Source: Macrococcus epidermidis (GTDB lineage: Bacteria > Bacillota > Bacilli > Staphylococcales > Staphylococcaceae). Taken from it: a stretch of 64,000 nt of DNA. The translations under genes and the position numbers were made by a program. This document shows, one piece after another, positions 1 to 9,797 of the stretch. The notes beneath the pieces are model-generated. The model worked only from the letters and a program-made list of their open reading frames with translations. It did not search any database and had not been told where the DNA came from. Every line of letters starts with the position of its first letter. Within the stretch, counting starts at the first letter, position 1. The DNA is taken from positions 930,001-994,000 of the forward strand of contig NZ_PZJH01000001.1 in NCBI RefSeq assembly GCF_003259695.1, read 5' to 3'.

Positions 1-194
1 TCGCCAAGTTCTATACCACCAGTATCAATGATATTGAATTCATGTGTTAACCATTCACCACTTGAATATATTCTATCTCTCGTAATCCCCGGCGTATCTT
101 CTACGATTGAGACACGCTCTCCTATAATCCTATTGAAGATTGTAGATTTGCCGACATTCGCTCGGCCTACAATCGCTATTGTTGGTTTTGTCAA
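1..194 (-). CDS. der: GTPase Der (EngA), N-terminal part only
   Basis: Ribosome-assembly GTPase needed for 50S maturation. Only the first 64 codons lie in the window; the gene runs off the left edge. The start is a TTG at 194, preceded by an AGGAAG ribosome-binding site. Visible are the first G1/P-loop (GRANVGKST), the switch I region (DTPGITRD) and the start of G3 (DTGG), which match the first of the two GTPase domains of Der. The P-loop has Ala where staphylococcal Der usually has Pro. The downstream direction (minus strand) leaves the window, so nothing can be said about domain 2 or the KH domain. Confidence 0.93.
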   Translation of the reverse strand, partial: MTKPTIAIVGRANVGKSTIFNRIIGERVSIVEDTPGITRDRIYSSGEWLTHEFNIIDTGGIELG

Positions 195-261
195 TTTTGT
201 TCTTCCTCTCAAATAATATCTGTTCTATTTTAACACAGAAAGTGTGTTTATCAAATCGATA

Positions 262-308
262 TAAAAAATGCCGATATGCATACAGTATTATCTGTATACA
301 TATCGACA
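262..308 (-). terminator. rho-independent terminator of rpsA
   Basis: A 17-bp stem (269-285 with 292-308) around a 6-nt loop is fully paired on the minus strand when two G-U pairs are allowed, and is followed there by TTTTTTAT. The same hairpin on the plus strand has mismatches, so it serves the minus-strand rpsA transcript. It separates rpsA from der. Confidence 0.85.
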
Positions 309-321
309 TGTAAAAACTAAA

Positions 322-1482
322 TTATAAATTTAAACCTTTAAATTTATCTCCGAAAACATCACCTAAAGTTGGTGCGTCTTCATCCGTTGTAGTTTGATTA
401 TTTAAATAAGAAGTATCAAAGTCTTCAGTTTGTTCTTCAGTTGCTTTAATTGATAATCCAATACGTTTTTCATCTTTATTAATATCTAAGATTTTAACTT
501 TAACTTTTTGACCAGCTTCTAATACTTCATTTGGATTTCCGATATGTTCATGGCTAATTTGTGAAATATGAACAAGACCTTGTAAACCTTTGTCAATCTC
601 AACAAATGCACCGAAGTTCGCTAAACGCATTACTTCACCTTCAACCACATCTCCAACTTTGAATTTTTCATCAATTGTTTCAAATGGCCCAGGTAAAGCA
701 GCTTTAATTGATAATGACACACGTTCATTTTCTGGATCAACACTTAAAATTTTAACTTTTACTTTATCACCTACTGATAATGCATCTTCTACTTTATCAA
801 TATGGTCATGTGTAATTTGAGAAATATGAACTAAACCATCTACATCGCCAATATCAACGAAAGCACCGAAATTTGTCATGCGAAGCACTTCACCTTCAAC
901 CACTGCACCTTCTTCTAGATTTTGTAGACGTTCTGATTTTAAAGCTTTGTTTTGTTCAGCTTCAATCACTTTATGATTTAAGATTACTCTATTTTTTTCT
1001 TGATCTAATTCTTCAATTTTTAATGTTAATACTTTTCCAACATAATCAGAGAAATCTTCAATATAGCTTGTAGAAATTAATGATGCCGGGATGAATCCAC
1101 GTAAACCAACATCTACAACTAATCCACCTTTAACAGCTTCTTTAACTTCAGCTTCTAAAGTTTCTCCATTCTCAAACTTTTGTTGTAAGGTTTCAAACGA
1201 TTCAGATTCATCTAATTTACGTTTAGATAAAATGTAGTGACCATCTTCTTCTTTGTCTTCAATCTTAGTCACATATGCTTCAATTTCATCGCCAACTTTT
1301 ACAACATCTTCCGCATTCTCAACGCGTAAGCTTGATAATTGACTGATTGGAATGATTCCATCATATTTAGCACCATCTAATTGTAATACAACATGTTTCT
1401 CTTCAATTGATTGAACAGTGCCTTTTACTTTGTCACCTTCATTAATTTCTAAAATCATGTTTTCGTTAAATTCTTCTGTCAT
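322..1482 (-). CDS. rpsA: 30S ribosomal protein S1 homologue (four S1 domains)
   Basis: RNA-binding protein of the S1/YpfD type. The 386 residues hold four S1 (OB-fold) repeats starting near residues 17, 106, 191 and 277. Repeats 3 and 4 are the best conserved, with NFGAFV and GLVHISQI motifs. The six-repeat proteobacterial S1 is larger, and four repeats is usual in Bacillota, where the protein may act as a translation accessory factor rather than a permanent ribosomal protein. A GGAGG ribosome-binding site lies 7 nt before the ATG. It sits between cmk and der, the order found in staphylococci, and has its own terminator. Confidence 0.93.
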   Translation of the reverse strand: MTEEFNENMILEINEGDKVKGTVQSIEEKHVVLQLDGAKYDGIIPISQLSSLRVENAEDVVKVGDEIEAYVTKIEDKEEDGHYILSKRKLDESESFETLQQKFENGETLEAEVKEAVKGGLVVDVGLRGFIPASLISTSYIEDFSDYVGKVLTLKIEELDQEKNRVILNHKVIEAEQNKALKSERLQNLEEGAVVEGEVLRMTNFGAFVDIGDVDGLVHISQITHDHIDKVEDALSVGDKVKVKILSVDPENERVSLSIKAALPGPFETIDEKFKVGDVVEGEVMRLANFGAFVEIDKGLQGLVHISQISHEHIGNPNEVLEAGQKVKVKILDINKDEKRIGLSIKATEEQTEDFDTSYLNNQTTTDEDAPTLGDVFGDKFKGLNL

Positions 1483-1563
1483 TAGGGACGCCTCCTCAAA
1501 GTTTACAGCTTATAGCTTATAATAAACTTCTTATAAATTGACGATAAAGTCAAGAAATTCGCT

Positions 1564-2250
<687 letters not shown>

Positions 2251-2295
2251 TTATTTTATCATAGTAGTTATACGTTGTATATTTGGAGGATAAAT

Positions 2296-3258
2296 ATGAA
2301 AAATATTCTTGTGATGCATACTGGTGGTACAATCAGTATGTCAGAAAATGCGGAAGGATACGTTACAACAAACGAAGTCAATCCGATGTCGAATATCCAG
2401 TTAGACGCTTATGCCAATATTACTGAAATCCACCCTTTCCAAGTGCCCTCACCACATATCACCATTCAACATATGAATGAACTTAGAAAGAAAATTATTC
2501 AGGAAATCTATAATGAGAATTATGATGGTATCGTGATCACGCATGGAACAGATACTTTAGAAGAAACTGCATATTTCCTGGACTTAACACTGAATGTAAG
2601 TATTCCGGTCATATTAACTGGTGCAATGCGCTCTTCAAATGAAATTGGATCAGATGGATTATATAATTATATTTCTGCAATAAAAGTCGCTTGTCATGAA
2701 GCAAGTCAAAATAAAGGCGTATTAGTTGTATTTAACGATGAAATTCATAGTGCCACTAACGTCACTAAAACACACACATCTAATACGAGTACCTTCCAGA
2801 GTCCAAATTACGGACCGCTCGGTATCGTCACTAAAAATAATGTTTATTTCCATCACTTACCAATATTGAATCATCCACTCGTAAAAGTAGATGAAACAAA
2901 AAAAGTTGGATTAATCAAAGCACATAGTGATCTTGATGAAGCATTACTTTCATTCTTTGTAGAGCAAAACTACGATGGTTTAGTAATCGAAGCACTCGGA
3001 CAGGGAAATTTACCGCCTTCTAGTTTAGCCGGCATCAATAAACTGATTGATGCAGAAATTCCAGTAGTACTCGTATCTCGCTGTTTTAACGGCATAGCAA
3101 GTAATACATACCACTATGAGGGTGGCGGTTATGAATTAAAAGAAAAAGGACTTATTTTTTCGAATGGATTAAACGGCCAGAAAGCAAGACTTAAACTTTT
3201 GATAGCTTTAAGCAATAATTTAGACCAGGAAGCATTAAATTCTTATTTCAGCAAATAA
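2296..3258 (+). CDS. ansA: type I L-asparaginase
   Basis: Cytoplasmic hydrolysis of asparagine to aspartate and ammonia. The 320-residue protein carries both asparaginase signatures: HTGGTIS near the N-terminus with the nucleophilic Thr, and THGTDTLEET near residue 84 with the Thr-Asp pair of the second site. No signal peptide is present, in line with the low-affinity type I enzyme. The ATG at 2296 follows TTGGAGGA with good spacing; an in-frame ATG at 2275 exists but lacks a ribosome-binding site. Divergent from cmk, convergent with ypdA. Confidence 0.93.
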   Translation: MKNILVMHTGGTISMSENAEGYVTTNEVNPMSNIQLDAYANITEIHPFQVPSPHITIQHMNELRKKIIQEIYNENYDGIVITHGTDTLEETAYFLDLTLNVSIPVILTGAMRSSNEIGSDGLYNYISAIKVACHEASQNKGVLVVFNDEIHSATNVTKTHTSNTSTFQSPNYGPLGIVTKNNVYFHHLPILNHPLVKVDETKKVGLIKAHSDLDEALLSFFVEQNYDGLVIEALGQGNLPPSSLAGINKLIDAEIPVVLVSRCFNGIASNTYHYEGGGYELKEKGLIFSNGLNGQKARLKLLIALSNNLDQEALNSYFSK

Positions 3259-3288
3259 AAATAGGACATCACTGTCCTATTTTTATTT
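3257..3288. terminator. bidirectional terminator between ansA and ypdA
   Basis: A 12-bp perfect stem (3257-3268 with 3273-3284) with a 4-nt loop has A-tracts and T-tracts on both sides, so it can end both convergent transcripts. It overlaps the stop codons of both genes. Confidence 0.85.
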
Positions 3289-4257
3289 TGACTTTTTAGT
3301 TAAAATGCTATCAACAATCATGCCACCATGAAATTTTCCATTCTCGATAAATATTGTATTGGCATCATTACCTGCTGCAATAACACCCGCTATATACAGA
3401 TTTTCGACATTTGTTTCCATTGTTGCACGATCGTAAAATGGCGCAGTGCCATATTCATTTGTCACAAGCTCAATACCCATAGATGCTAAGAATTCATAAT
3501 CCGGATGATAACCAATCATCGCAAACACTGTATCGTTTTTTATATTGATTTCACCGTCCGGCGTACTAATTGAAACTGTTGATTCATCGATGTTTGTTAC
3601 ATGACTTTCAAAATATAATTTGATTTTCTCATGATTAACAAGAGATTCATAGAGCGGTAATATCCATGGTTTTACACTTTTAGAATACGTTCTTCCTCTA
3701 TACACTGCAGTAACGCGAGCACCCGCTTTCTCAAGTTCTAGTGCAGCATCTATCGCTGAATTCTTTCCACCAATGATCAATACATCCTGATCAAAATATG
3801 GATGTGCCTCCTTAAAATAATGGTGCACTTTTGGCAGATCACTCCCTGGAACATCAAGTGTATTATGCTGTCCATAATAACCAGTCGCAACTGTAAGATA
3901 TGAACATTCATACGTTGCTCTACTCGTACTTACGATAAAACGATCATGAAGCTTTTCAACTTTGATTACCTCTTCATTCGCATGTATTGTTAAATCATGA
4001 TGCTTCACCACTTCGCGATAATATACTAACGCTTGGTTTCTTTTCGGTTTATGCTCTTCTACAATAAAGGGTACATCACCGATGCCTAACTTTTCACTTG
4101 TTGAGAAGAAAGTTTGATGTGTTGGATAATTATAGATTGCTTCAACCACATTTCCTTTTTCAATGACGATATTTTCAATGCCTGCTTTTTTCTGTTCGAT
4201 ACTTGCAGATAACCCACATGGACCTGCGCCAATAATAATACTTTCAATCTTAATCAC
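3283..4257 (-). CDS. ypdA: bacillithiol disulfide reductase YpdA (Bdr)
   Basis: FAD/NADPH oxidoreductase that reduces bacillithiol disulfide in the Bacillota thiol redox system. Two dinucleotide-binding motifs are visible: GAGPCGLSA at the N-terminus (FAD, including the conserved Cys after GP) and GGKNSAIDAAL near residue 160 (NADPH). The C-terminal YIAGVIAAGNDANTIFIENG block is highly characteristic of YpdA. Two GTG codons are possible starts, at 4266 and 4257. I prefer 4257, because GGAAGG is then 8 nt upstream and the N-terminus matches the staphylococcal protein. The BrxB bacilliredoxin at 32.2-32.6 kb belongs to the same thiol system. Confidence 0.9.
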   Translation of the reverse strand: MIKIESIIIGAGPCGLSASIEQKKAGIENIVIEKGNVVEAIYNYPTHQTFFSTSEKLGIGDVPFIVEEHKPKRNQALVYYREVVKHHDLTIHANEEVIKVEKLHDRFIVSTSRATYECSYLTVATGYYGQHNTLDVPGSDLPKVHHYFKEAHPYFDQDVLIIGGKNSAIDAALELEKAGARVTAVYRGRTYSKSVKPWILPLYESLVNHEKIKLYFESHVTNIDESTVSISTPDGEINIKNDTVFAMIGYHPDYEFLASMGIELVTNEYGTAPFYDRATMETNVENLYIAGVIAAGNDANTIFIENGKFHGGMIVDSILTKKSK

Positions 4258-4272
4258 TCGTTTCACCTTCCG

Positions 4273-4306
4273 AAAAAAAGAGACTCCGGCTAAAGAGTCC
4301 CCTTTT
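4273..4306 (-). terminator. terminator of the CBS-domain gene
   Basis: On the minus strand GGGACTC pairs with GAGTCTC (one G-U pair) and a run of seven T follows. It lies directly after the stop codon of the CBS/ACT gene and ahead of ypdA. Confidence 0.8.
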
Positions 4307-4307
4307 A

Positions 4308-4949
4308 TTAATTATCTTCCTGAATATCTAATACTTTAAATCCATTTTGTTTTAAATATTTAGTGAACTTCTTGATATTTTTATGATCTTCAACTTTAAC
4401 GATCATTCTGCGATGCATTTTGTCTGTTTCATCAAATGTTACAAACGAAATGGCATTTAATTTAAATTTAGATAAAGCTGAAGCAAGACGTTTAATACGT
4501 CCTTCTGCATCAATAGAAGTAATCGCGATACGAACACCAGGTTTACTCATACCAAATGCAGATTTAAATTGTTCCATAACATCAAAACGTGTTACAACAC
4601 CTAAAAATTCTTTGCGGTCATTAATAATACTCAAAATCGGAAAATCCTGTAATGTTAAGAATGATTCTTCAAAGAAAGTTGTGTCATTCACACTATATTC
4701 ATCTAAAGTAAGAATTTCTCCTATTTTAGTTTGTTCCATAAATTCATCACGTAATTTTGGTGTTTTCATAAAGAAGAAATGTCTAAATATATCATATCGC
4801 GTTGCTGTACCCATATATTTCCCTTCTTCTACTACAGGCATTCCATCAATTCCATGATGTTCTAATTTATCCAAAACACTTTTAATCGTATCATTTGGAT
4901 TTGCTACGTAACATTTTTCTTTCGGAATCATAATCGTTTTTAAATACAT
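4308..4949 (-). CDS. AcuB-like protein with two CBS domains and a C-terminal ACT-like region
   Basis: Small cytoplasmic protein of 213 residues. Residues about 6-125 form a CBS pair (each repeat ends in a GMPVVEEGKYMGTATRYD-type block), a module that usually senses adenine nucleotides. The remainder (AFGMSKPGVRIAITSIDAEG onward) looks like an ACT domain. This length and domain order match Bacillus AcuB; a link to c-di-AMP-binding CBS proteins is also possible but cannot be shown. The ribosome-binding site AAGGGGATGGA precedes the ATG. It lies between ebpS and ypdA and has its own terminator. Ligand and target are unknown. Confidence 0.75.
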   Translation of the reverse strand: MYLKTIMIPKEKCYVANPNDTIKSVLDKLEHHGIDGMPVVEEGKYMGTATRYDIFRHFFFMKTPKLRDEFMEQTKIGEILTLDEYSVNDTTFFEESFLTLQDFPILSIINDRKEFLGVVTRFDVMEQFKSAFGMSKPGVRIAITSIDAEGRIKRLASALSKFKLNAISFVTFDETDKMHRRMIVKVEDHKNIKKFTKYLKQNGFKVLDIQEDN

Positions 4950-4972
4950 AAATCCATCCCCTTTGTATATAG

Positions 4973-6148
4973 TTATTCTGGTATTACTAAAGTTTGACCT
5001 GCAGAAAGATTGTTACCAGAAATGCCGTTTGCTCTTCTGATTTTCTCAACGTTTTCCGGAGATCCACTTCCATAATATTTAATTGCTATACGATATAAAT
5101 TTTCTTTTGCACCAACAACATGTGATGCACCGCCATTTGTTCCCGTATTATTTGAAGAAGTATTATCAGCATTGTTATTTGTAGTTGAATTACTATTGTT
5201 TGTTGATGCATCGTTATTGTTTGTTGTTGCTGCATTATTATTAGTTGATGTATTGCTATCATTTGAATTTGCAGCAGTATCTTCAGTACTTTCATTCTCT
5301 GCGACTGCACTTTCTGTCGTAGCATCTTCCGTCGTTTTATTATTTTCTTCTGCCACTTTTTCTTCTGATGCTTTTTCTTCTGTTGATTTAGTTGCTGCAG
5401 TTTTATCTTTATTTTCTTTACCTTTGTTAACAACAACTTCTTCTGTTTTAGGTTTACCTTCATCCTGATTATTAATAAAGTTACTTAATAAGAAAATAAT
5501 CGGTATCAATAATAATATCGCTGCAAGAAACGGTAGATACTTCTTCATTCCATTACCATCATCTTCTTTTTTGTCTTCAATCTCTTTATGGTCATGCTGC
5601 TTTTTATTAGCTGATGTTGCAGCTGCGACAGTACCTGTTGCACCCGCACCAACTACCGCTGCACCTGCAGCAGCTTTTTTCTTCTTATTATTAGATTCTT
5701 TTTGTGATACTTCCTTTTCTGTCTGTTGCTGAGCTGTATTTTTATTGCCATGAATTCCACTTTTATTTGAAGCAACATTTCCAACTACGCTTCCGCCAAC
5801 ACCTGTAGCTGATGCGATAATTGAGCGGTCTCTTTTTTTATTTTCTTTAACCGCTTCTCCATTAGTTTCAACAGCATCTCTATCTGTCTGCGCATCGTAA
5901 GTTACTTTTTCATCGGGTTGAATTGATTTTTCACGATTTTTTCGTTCCTGCGAACGATTTCTTCTTGAAGCCCCGCGTGGTGGAAATATTTCATTTGATT
6001 CAGTTTTTTTGACTTGTTCACTATCCACTTTATCTTCATTAACTGCTTCATTTTCAACAGCTTGATCTTGGTCTGACAATTCTTGTCTTTCTCGTTCAAT
6101 TTTCTGTTTACTTTTTTCAAATTCATCTTTGAAATTATCTCTTGACAC
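4973..6148 (-). CDS. ebpS: EbpS-type cell-surface protein with LysM domain
   Basis: Membrane-anchored surface protein homologous to staphylococcal elastin-binding protein EbpS. It has a highly charged N-terminal half containing the FPPR motif, one transmembrane helix near residues 204-225, a long Glu/Lys- then Asn/Ser/Thr-rich linker, and a C-terminal LysM domain (about 346-391, [20 protein letters not shown]) that should bind peptidoglycan. The LysM block is almost identical to the S. aureus one while the rest is low complexity. The GTG at 6148 gives [10 protein letters not shown], which resembles the S. aureus N-terminus; a GTG at 6157 is an alternative. Whether it binds elastin is not shown. 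Confidence 0.88.
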   Translation of the reverse strand: MSRDNFKDEFEKSKQKIERERQELSDQDQAVENEAVNEDKVDSEQVKKTESNEIFPPRGASRRNRSQERKNREKSIQPDEKVTYDAQTDRDAVETNGEAVKENKKRDRSIIASATGVGGSVVGNVASNKSGIHGNKNTAQQQTEKEVSQKESNNKKKKAAAGAAVVGAGATGTVAAATSANKKQHDHKEIEDKKEDDGNGMKKYLPFLAAILLLIPIIFLLSNFINNQDEGKPKTEEVVVNKGKENKDKTAATKSTEEKASEEKVAEENNKTTEDATTESAVAENESTEDTAANSNDSNTSTNNNAATTNNNDASTNNSNSTTNNNADNTSSNNTGTNGGASHVVGAKENLYRIAIKYYGSGSPENVEKIRRANGISGNNLSAGQTLVIPE

Positions 6149-6210
6149 AATATCCACCCACTTAATTAATATTTTAATAATACATATTTATTATAGACAA
6201 AATATGTTGC

Positions 6211-7638
6211 TTAAGTAAAGACATATAAATCATTAAACAGTTGATTTAGAAGCGTTTTTCCGAACTTTTTTTGAACATGATAACTTTGCTGTTCAAAGGA
6301 GATTTTAACTTGTTCATTGCATTGCGCACAACTTTTACACTTTAATATATTATCATGCTCCATACTTTTTAAATCTCTTACATTTTGTTTGTTTAAACTG
6401 GATTGATTTAATTTTTGTGTGAAACAGTTTTTTTCATTAATGTATTCAATCATTTGTGTCAATGCTGTTCGCTTCATATACTGGTGTTGCCTAATTTTTC
6501 GTATTATTTCTTCTCTGTTATACTTTGCTGAAAGTATATTCATTAATTCCTGCTTTTCCTCAGTTAGTGCTGCACCTTGAAAATATAAATCTATCTCAGT
6601 ATGCGTCAATTCATTTAATTCATTAAGACGGTATGGAAGGATCTCATCATTTGGACTATATAATAATATAGATTGTGATAATTCACCATCTCTCCCTCCT
6701 CTACCTATCTCCTGAATAAACTGAAAAATAGATTTAGGCATATGATAATGTATTACTGTTCTAATATTTGATTTGTTAACACCCATACCAAATGCATTCG
6801 TCGCACAAATCACCTGTATTTCATCATTCATAAAGCGTTGTTGTACTGACATTCTTTCTTCATATTGCATATCTGCATGATAGCGTTCTACCATTATACC
6901 TTGTTCTAAAAGATATCTATACACGTATTCAACTTGTTTCTTTGAAGAAAAATAAATAACAGTTGCAGCAGATGCTTTTAAAGTTTCTAAAATAAGGGAC
7001 AGTTTGTCTGCATCATCATTTGTATTTACTACGGATAAAAAGATATTCTCTCTTTCCGTTAAATAATCCATTACTGTTAATTCTCTTTTAATAACGTGCT
7101 GAATATCATATATCACTTGATCATTTGCAGTGGCGGTTAATGCAATAACCTGTGCATCATAATAAGACACAATTTCATCAATCATCAAATAATGGGGGCG
7201 GAATTCATACCCCCATTCAGAGATACAATGTGCCTCATCTATTACAATTGCTTCGCAACGATAGTGCTTTAAATAATTCAGACCATTTGTAACCAGCCAT
7301 TCAGGTGAACAATATATAAAATCATATGTCTCAATACGAGATAGTAATAATTGTTTGTCCATATCATCTAACTGACTATGTATACAGCATGCTTTGATCT
7401 TTTTTTGTTTAAGCTGCATAACCTGATCTTCCATTAATGCAATTAATGGCGATATGACTATGGTCTTTTTATTATTTACCAGCATCGGCAATTGGAAAGT
7501 TAGAGATTTCCCAGAACCTGTCGGAAGAAGCGCTAATACATCATGTCCCTCAAGAATCTTTTGAACAATTTCAATTTGATTTTCTCGTAAGCTTTCTATA
7601 CCAAAAGTTTCTTGTAAAATTTTATTGATTGCATTCAT
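6211..7638 (-). CDS. recQ: RecQ-family ATP-dependent DNA helicase (short form)
   Basis: 3'-5' superfamily 2 helicase for recombination and fork repair. Helicase motifs are in order: motif 0 (SLRENQ), Walker A (LLPTGSGKS), DEAH (VIDEAHCISEWG), motif III (ALTATA) and motif VI (QEIGRGGRDG). A RecQ-type zinc region follows, with one Cys and then CKSCAQC. At 475 residues it lacks the HRDC domain of longer RecQ, like Bacillus RecS. The start at 7638 overlaps the ypbB stop codon by 4 nt (ATGA) and has GGAG 8 nt upstream, which points to translational coupling with ypbB. Confidence 0.9.
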   Translation of the reverse strand: MNAINKILQETFGIESLRENQIEIVQKILEGHDVLALLPTGSGKSLTFQLPMLVNNKKTIVISPLIALMEDQVMQLKQKKIKACCIHSQLDDMDKQLLLSRIETYDFIYCSPEWLVTNGLNYLKHYRCEAIVIDEAHCISEWGYEFRPHYLMIDEIVSYYDAQVIALTATANDQVIYDIQHVIKRELTVMDYLTERENIFLSVVNTNDDADKLSLILETLKASAATVIYFSSKKQVEYVYRYLLEQGIMVERYHADMQYEERMSVQQRFMNDEIQVICATNAFGMGVNKSNIRTVIHYHMPKSIFQFIQEIGRGGRDGELSQSILLYSPNDEILPYRLNELNELTHTEIDLYFQGAALTEEKQELMNILSAKYNREEIIRKIRQHQYMKRTALTQMIEYINEKNCFTQKLNQSSLNKQNVRDLKSMEHDNILKCKSCAQCNEQVKISFEQQSYHVQKKFGKTLLNQLFNDLYVFT

Positions 7639-8588
7639 TTGCATTGCTCCATTTTATATTTTACGATTGCGATTTTTAGTTTGAAATAATCCTTTATCGG
7701 CGAAATTTCATACAATGTCTTTAGTTTCCCGTATCGATTGTTTTCGATAATTTCTTTGATGGTTATATATTCTTGTTCTGATAGATGATTTGAAATATCC
7801 AGAGGATAGTCTTTAATCAATATTTCAATAATATGATCCTGTATCGTATGTATTCTTACTGATTTATTTCGCTGAATCATATCTATTGAGTCGCCATTAA
7901 TTAATCGCTGATACGTATCACTCGTATTGATATGCAGTGGCGTTCTGACATATAAATAACTTAATAACTTATATTCACGCGTCTTAAATGCATGAAGCAT
8001 CAAATTCTTTTCGGTGATCATTTGAGATTTTATCTCATCAATACTTAAGTTAAATTGTTTAGATAATTGTTCATAACTATCAGGTCTTATTTGATGACCA
8101 TGCAGAAAATGTATAAAATAACAGCTACCAGTTGATTTAAAGATATACTGCGATAAATCATCAACTTCCTGGGCTAACTGAATAAATTGATCTTCTTTTT
8201 TAATTTTCGTAAATAGTTGCTTAACATGTTGTTGTATAAATAAACGATTTGAACTTGGTAAATAGTCTGAAGAATGATAGAGATATTCTGAAACTGTTTG
8301 AAGCAATAATACAAATGAAGAAAAAGATAGCTCACTTGCATAGTAAAAATATGGATATAGTTTGAGATTATTATTAAGACTGATATTTTCCTCACTATCA
8401 TTACGAACGAGTCGAGTGACAGCCTCAAATGAAACATTTGGATACAATTCATAAACTGGTAATAAATCCTGCATCACTGCGTCGAAATAAGTTTGCTGAG
8501 TTCTTGCACCAATTAATAATTTCCATAAACTTTTAACTGATTTGTCTGGTAAGTAATGCGACTTTATATAACGATTAATCGATTTCAT
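7635..8588 (-). CDS. ypbB: YpbB-like helix-turn-helix protein
   Basis: Conserved protein of Bacilli encoded immediately upstream of the RecQ-like helicase. It has 317 residues and no transmembrane segment. The middle part (about 165-235, with LSKQFNLSIDEIKSQMITEK) resembles a helicase-associated helix-turn-helix. The C-terminus overlaps the recQ start by 4 nt, so the two proteins are probably made together and may act together. The family has no firmly established function. An AGGGTGA ribosome-binding site precedes the ATG. Divergent from fer. Confidence 0.75.
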   Translation of the reverse strand: MKSINRYIKSHYLPDKSVKSLWKLLIGARTQQTYFDAVMQDLLPVYELYPNVSFEAVTRLVRNDSEENISLNNNLKLYPYFYYASELSFSSFVLLLQTVSEYLYHSSDYLPSSNRLFIQQHVKQLFTKIKKEDQFIQLAQEVDDLSQYIFKSTGSCYFIHFLHGHQIRPDSYEQLSKQFNLSIDEIKSQMITEKNLMLHAFKTREYKLLSYLYVRTPLHINTSDTYQRLINGDSIDMIQRNKSVRIHTIQDHIIEILIKDYPLDISNHLSEQEYITIKEIIENNRYGKLKTLYEISPIKDYFKLKIAIVKYKMEQCK

Positions 8589-8611
8589 TTTGTCACCCTG
8601 AAATATTTTTG

Positions 8612-8640
8612 TTGAAAATGTGCTTAACTATCACTAAAAT
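8612..8640 (+). promoter_or_regulatory. sigma-A promoter of fer
   Basis: TTGAAA at 8612-8617 and TAAAAT at 8635-8640 are separated by exactly 17 nt, about 54 nt before the fer start. Confidence 0.65.
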
Positions 8641-8666
8641 AGTTATGTATGTTATAACTAGTGTAG

Positions 8667-8945
<279 letters not shown>

Positions 8946-8952
8946 TAATATT

Positions 8953-8995
8953 AAAAAGCTTGAAGTTCAAATCGAACTTCAAGCTTTTTTGTCAA
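8953..8995. terminator. bidirectional terminator between fer and ribU
   Basis: A 16-bp perfect stem (8953-8968 with 8974-8989) and a 5-nt loop, flanked by A and T runs, sits between the convergent genes fer and ribU. Confidence 0.88.
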
Positions 8996-9018
8996 GTTAT
9001 GTTTTATGCGATTAATGA

Positions 9019-9582
9019 TTACTCATTAATTTTCATCTGTTTTTTAAGTAACGGTACTAAAGGTCTAACAATAATATAGAATAGAATTGTCAGTAATAAT
9101 CCTTTAATAATATTAAAAGGAATAATACCAGCTGTTACGATAACCTGAATGTTCTTGACAACATCATTCAAATTCATAATCATGCCATACATTGGTAATA
9201 ACACGAAATAGTTCAGAATACTCATCACAATCGTCATTACGATTGTAGCACTGATAAATGCTGGTATTATCTTATTAAATCTTCCTTTTGTAATAACATA
9301 CAGTATTATGATAAACGACGTCCCTGCTAAAAAGTTAGCAACAGGACCAACAGGATCAGTCATATTCATTACGAAGTTAAGTATGTTCTTAATGAACTCA
9401 ATTAGTACTGCACCAACAGGTCCAACAGTAAAAAGTGCAATAATTGCCGGTAAATCACTGATGTCAATCGTTAAATACGGTGGTAAGAAAGGTACTGGTA
9501 CTTTTAAAAACATCAGTATGAATGCAATTGCACTTAATAAACTGATCAGTATCAGACTTCTAGTTCTATTCAATTTTGTCAT
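9019..9582 (-). CDS. ribU: riboflavin transporter RibU, ECF S component
   Basis: Membrane substrate-binding subunit of an energy-coupling-factor importer for riboflavin; the EcfA/A'/T module is not in the window. The 187-residue protein has about five to six hydrophobic segments and the N-terminal pattern of the family (LISLLSAIAFILMFLKVPVPF, then the Pro-rich loop before DISDLPAI). Assignment is supported by the FMN riboswitch directly upstream. The ATG follows AAGGAG. Confidence 0.92.
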   Translation of the reverse strand: MTKLNRTRSLILISLLSAIAFILMFLKVPVPFLPPYLTIDISDLPAIIALFTVGPVGAVLIEFIKNILNFVMNMTDPVGPVANFLAGTSFIIILYVITKGRFNKIIPAFISATIVMTIVMSILNYFVLLPMYGMIMNLNDVVKNIQVIVTAGIIPFNIIKGLLLTILFYIIVRPLVPLLKKQMKINE

Positions 9583-9644
9583 AAATTCTCCTTACTTCAT
9601 CTTTGAATCAGGAGGACAAATTAACTTGACGAAACTCTGACCTC

Positions 9645-9757
9645 CATCTTCTCCCATCCAGACTGTACTGTCGGCTTTGGAATTACACCAAATCAGCTGC
9701 ATAATGCAGGTCGCGGGCTTTTACCGCCGGCTCGGAATTTCACCGACCCCGAAGATG
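9645..9757 (-). ncRNA. FMN riboswitch (RFN element)
   Basis: Read on the minus strand the segment has the conserved RFN blocks in order: P1 CATCTTC (9757-9751), CGGGGTCGGTGAAATTCC, CCGGCGGT, AGCCCGCGA, GATTTGGTGTAATTCC, AAAGCCGACAGT, TGGATGGGAGAAGATG closing P1 with GAAGATG (9651-9645). It should bind FMN and repress ribU. No terminator with a T-tract follows. Instead CCTCC (minus strand, 9615-9611) can pair either with GGAGG just after P1 (9645-9641) or with AGGAG of the ribU ribosome-binding site (within 9588-9593), so control is probably translational. Confidence 0.95.
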
Positions 9758-9786
9758 AATGTGTATTTTGGCTATTGCCATAAATC

Positions 9787-9795
9787 ATTGTACCA
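9787..9795 (-). promoter_or_regulatory. extended -10 promoter of the ribU leader
   Basis: On the minus strand TGGTACAAT matches the TGnTATAAT extended -10 form, about 30 nt upstream of the riboswitch aptamer and just past the srrB stop codon. Confidence 0.5.
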
Positions 9796-9797
9796 AA

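Noticed and set aside
5086-5468. Long alternative frames on both strands inside ebpS
   Set aside because: They arise from the low-complexity Asn/Thr/Ser/Glu linker codons and have no ribosome-binding site; the LysM protein frame is conserved.
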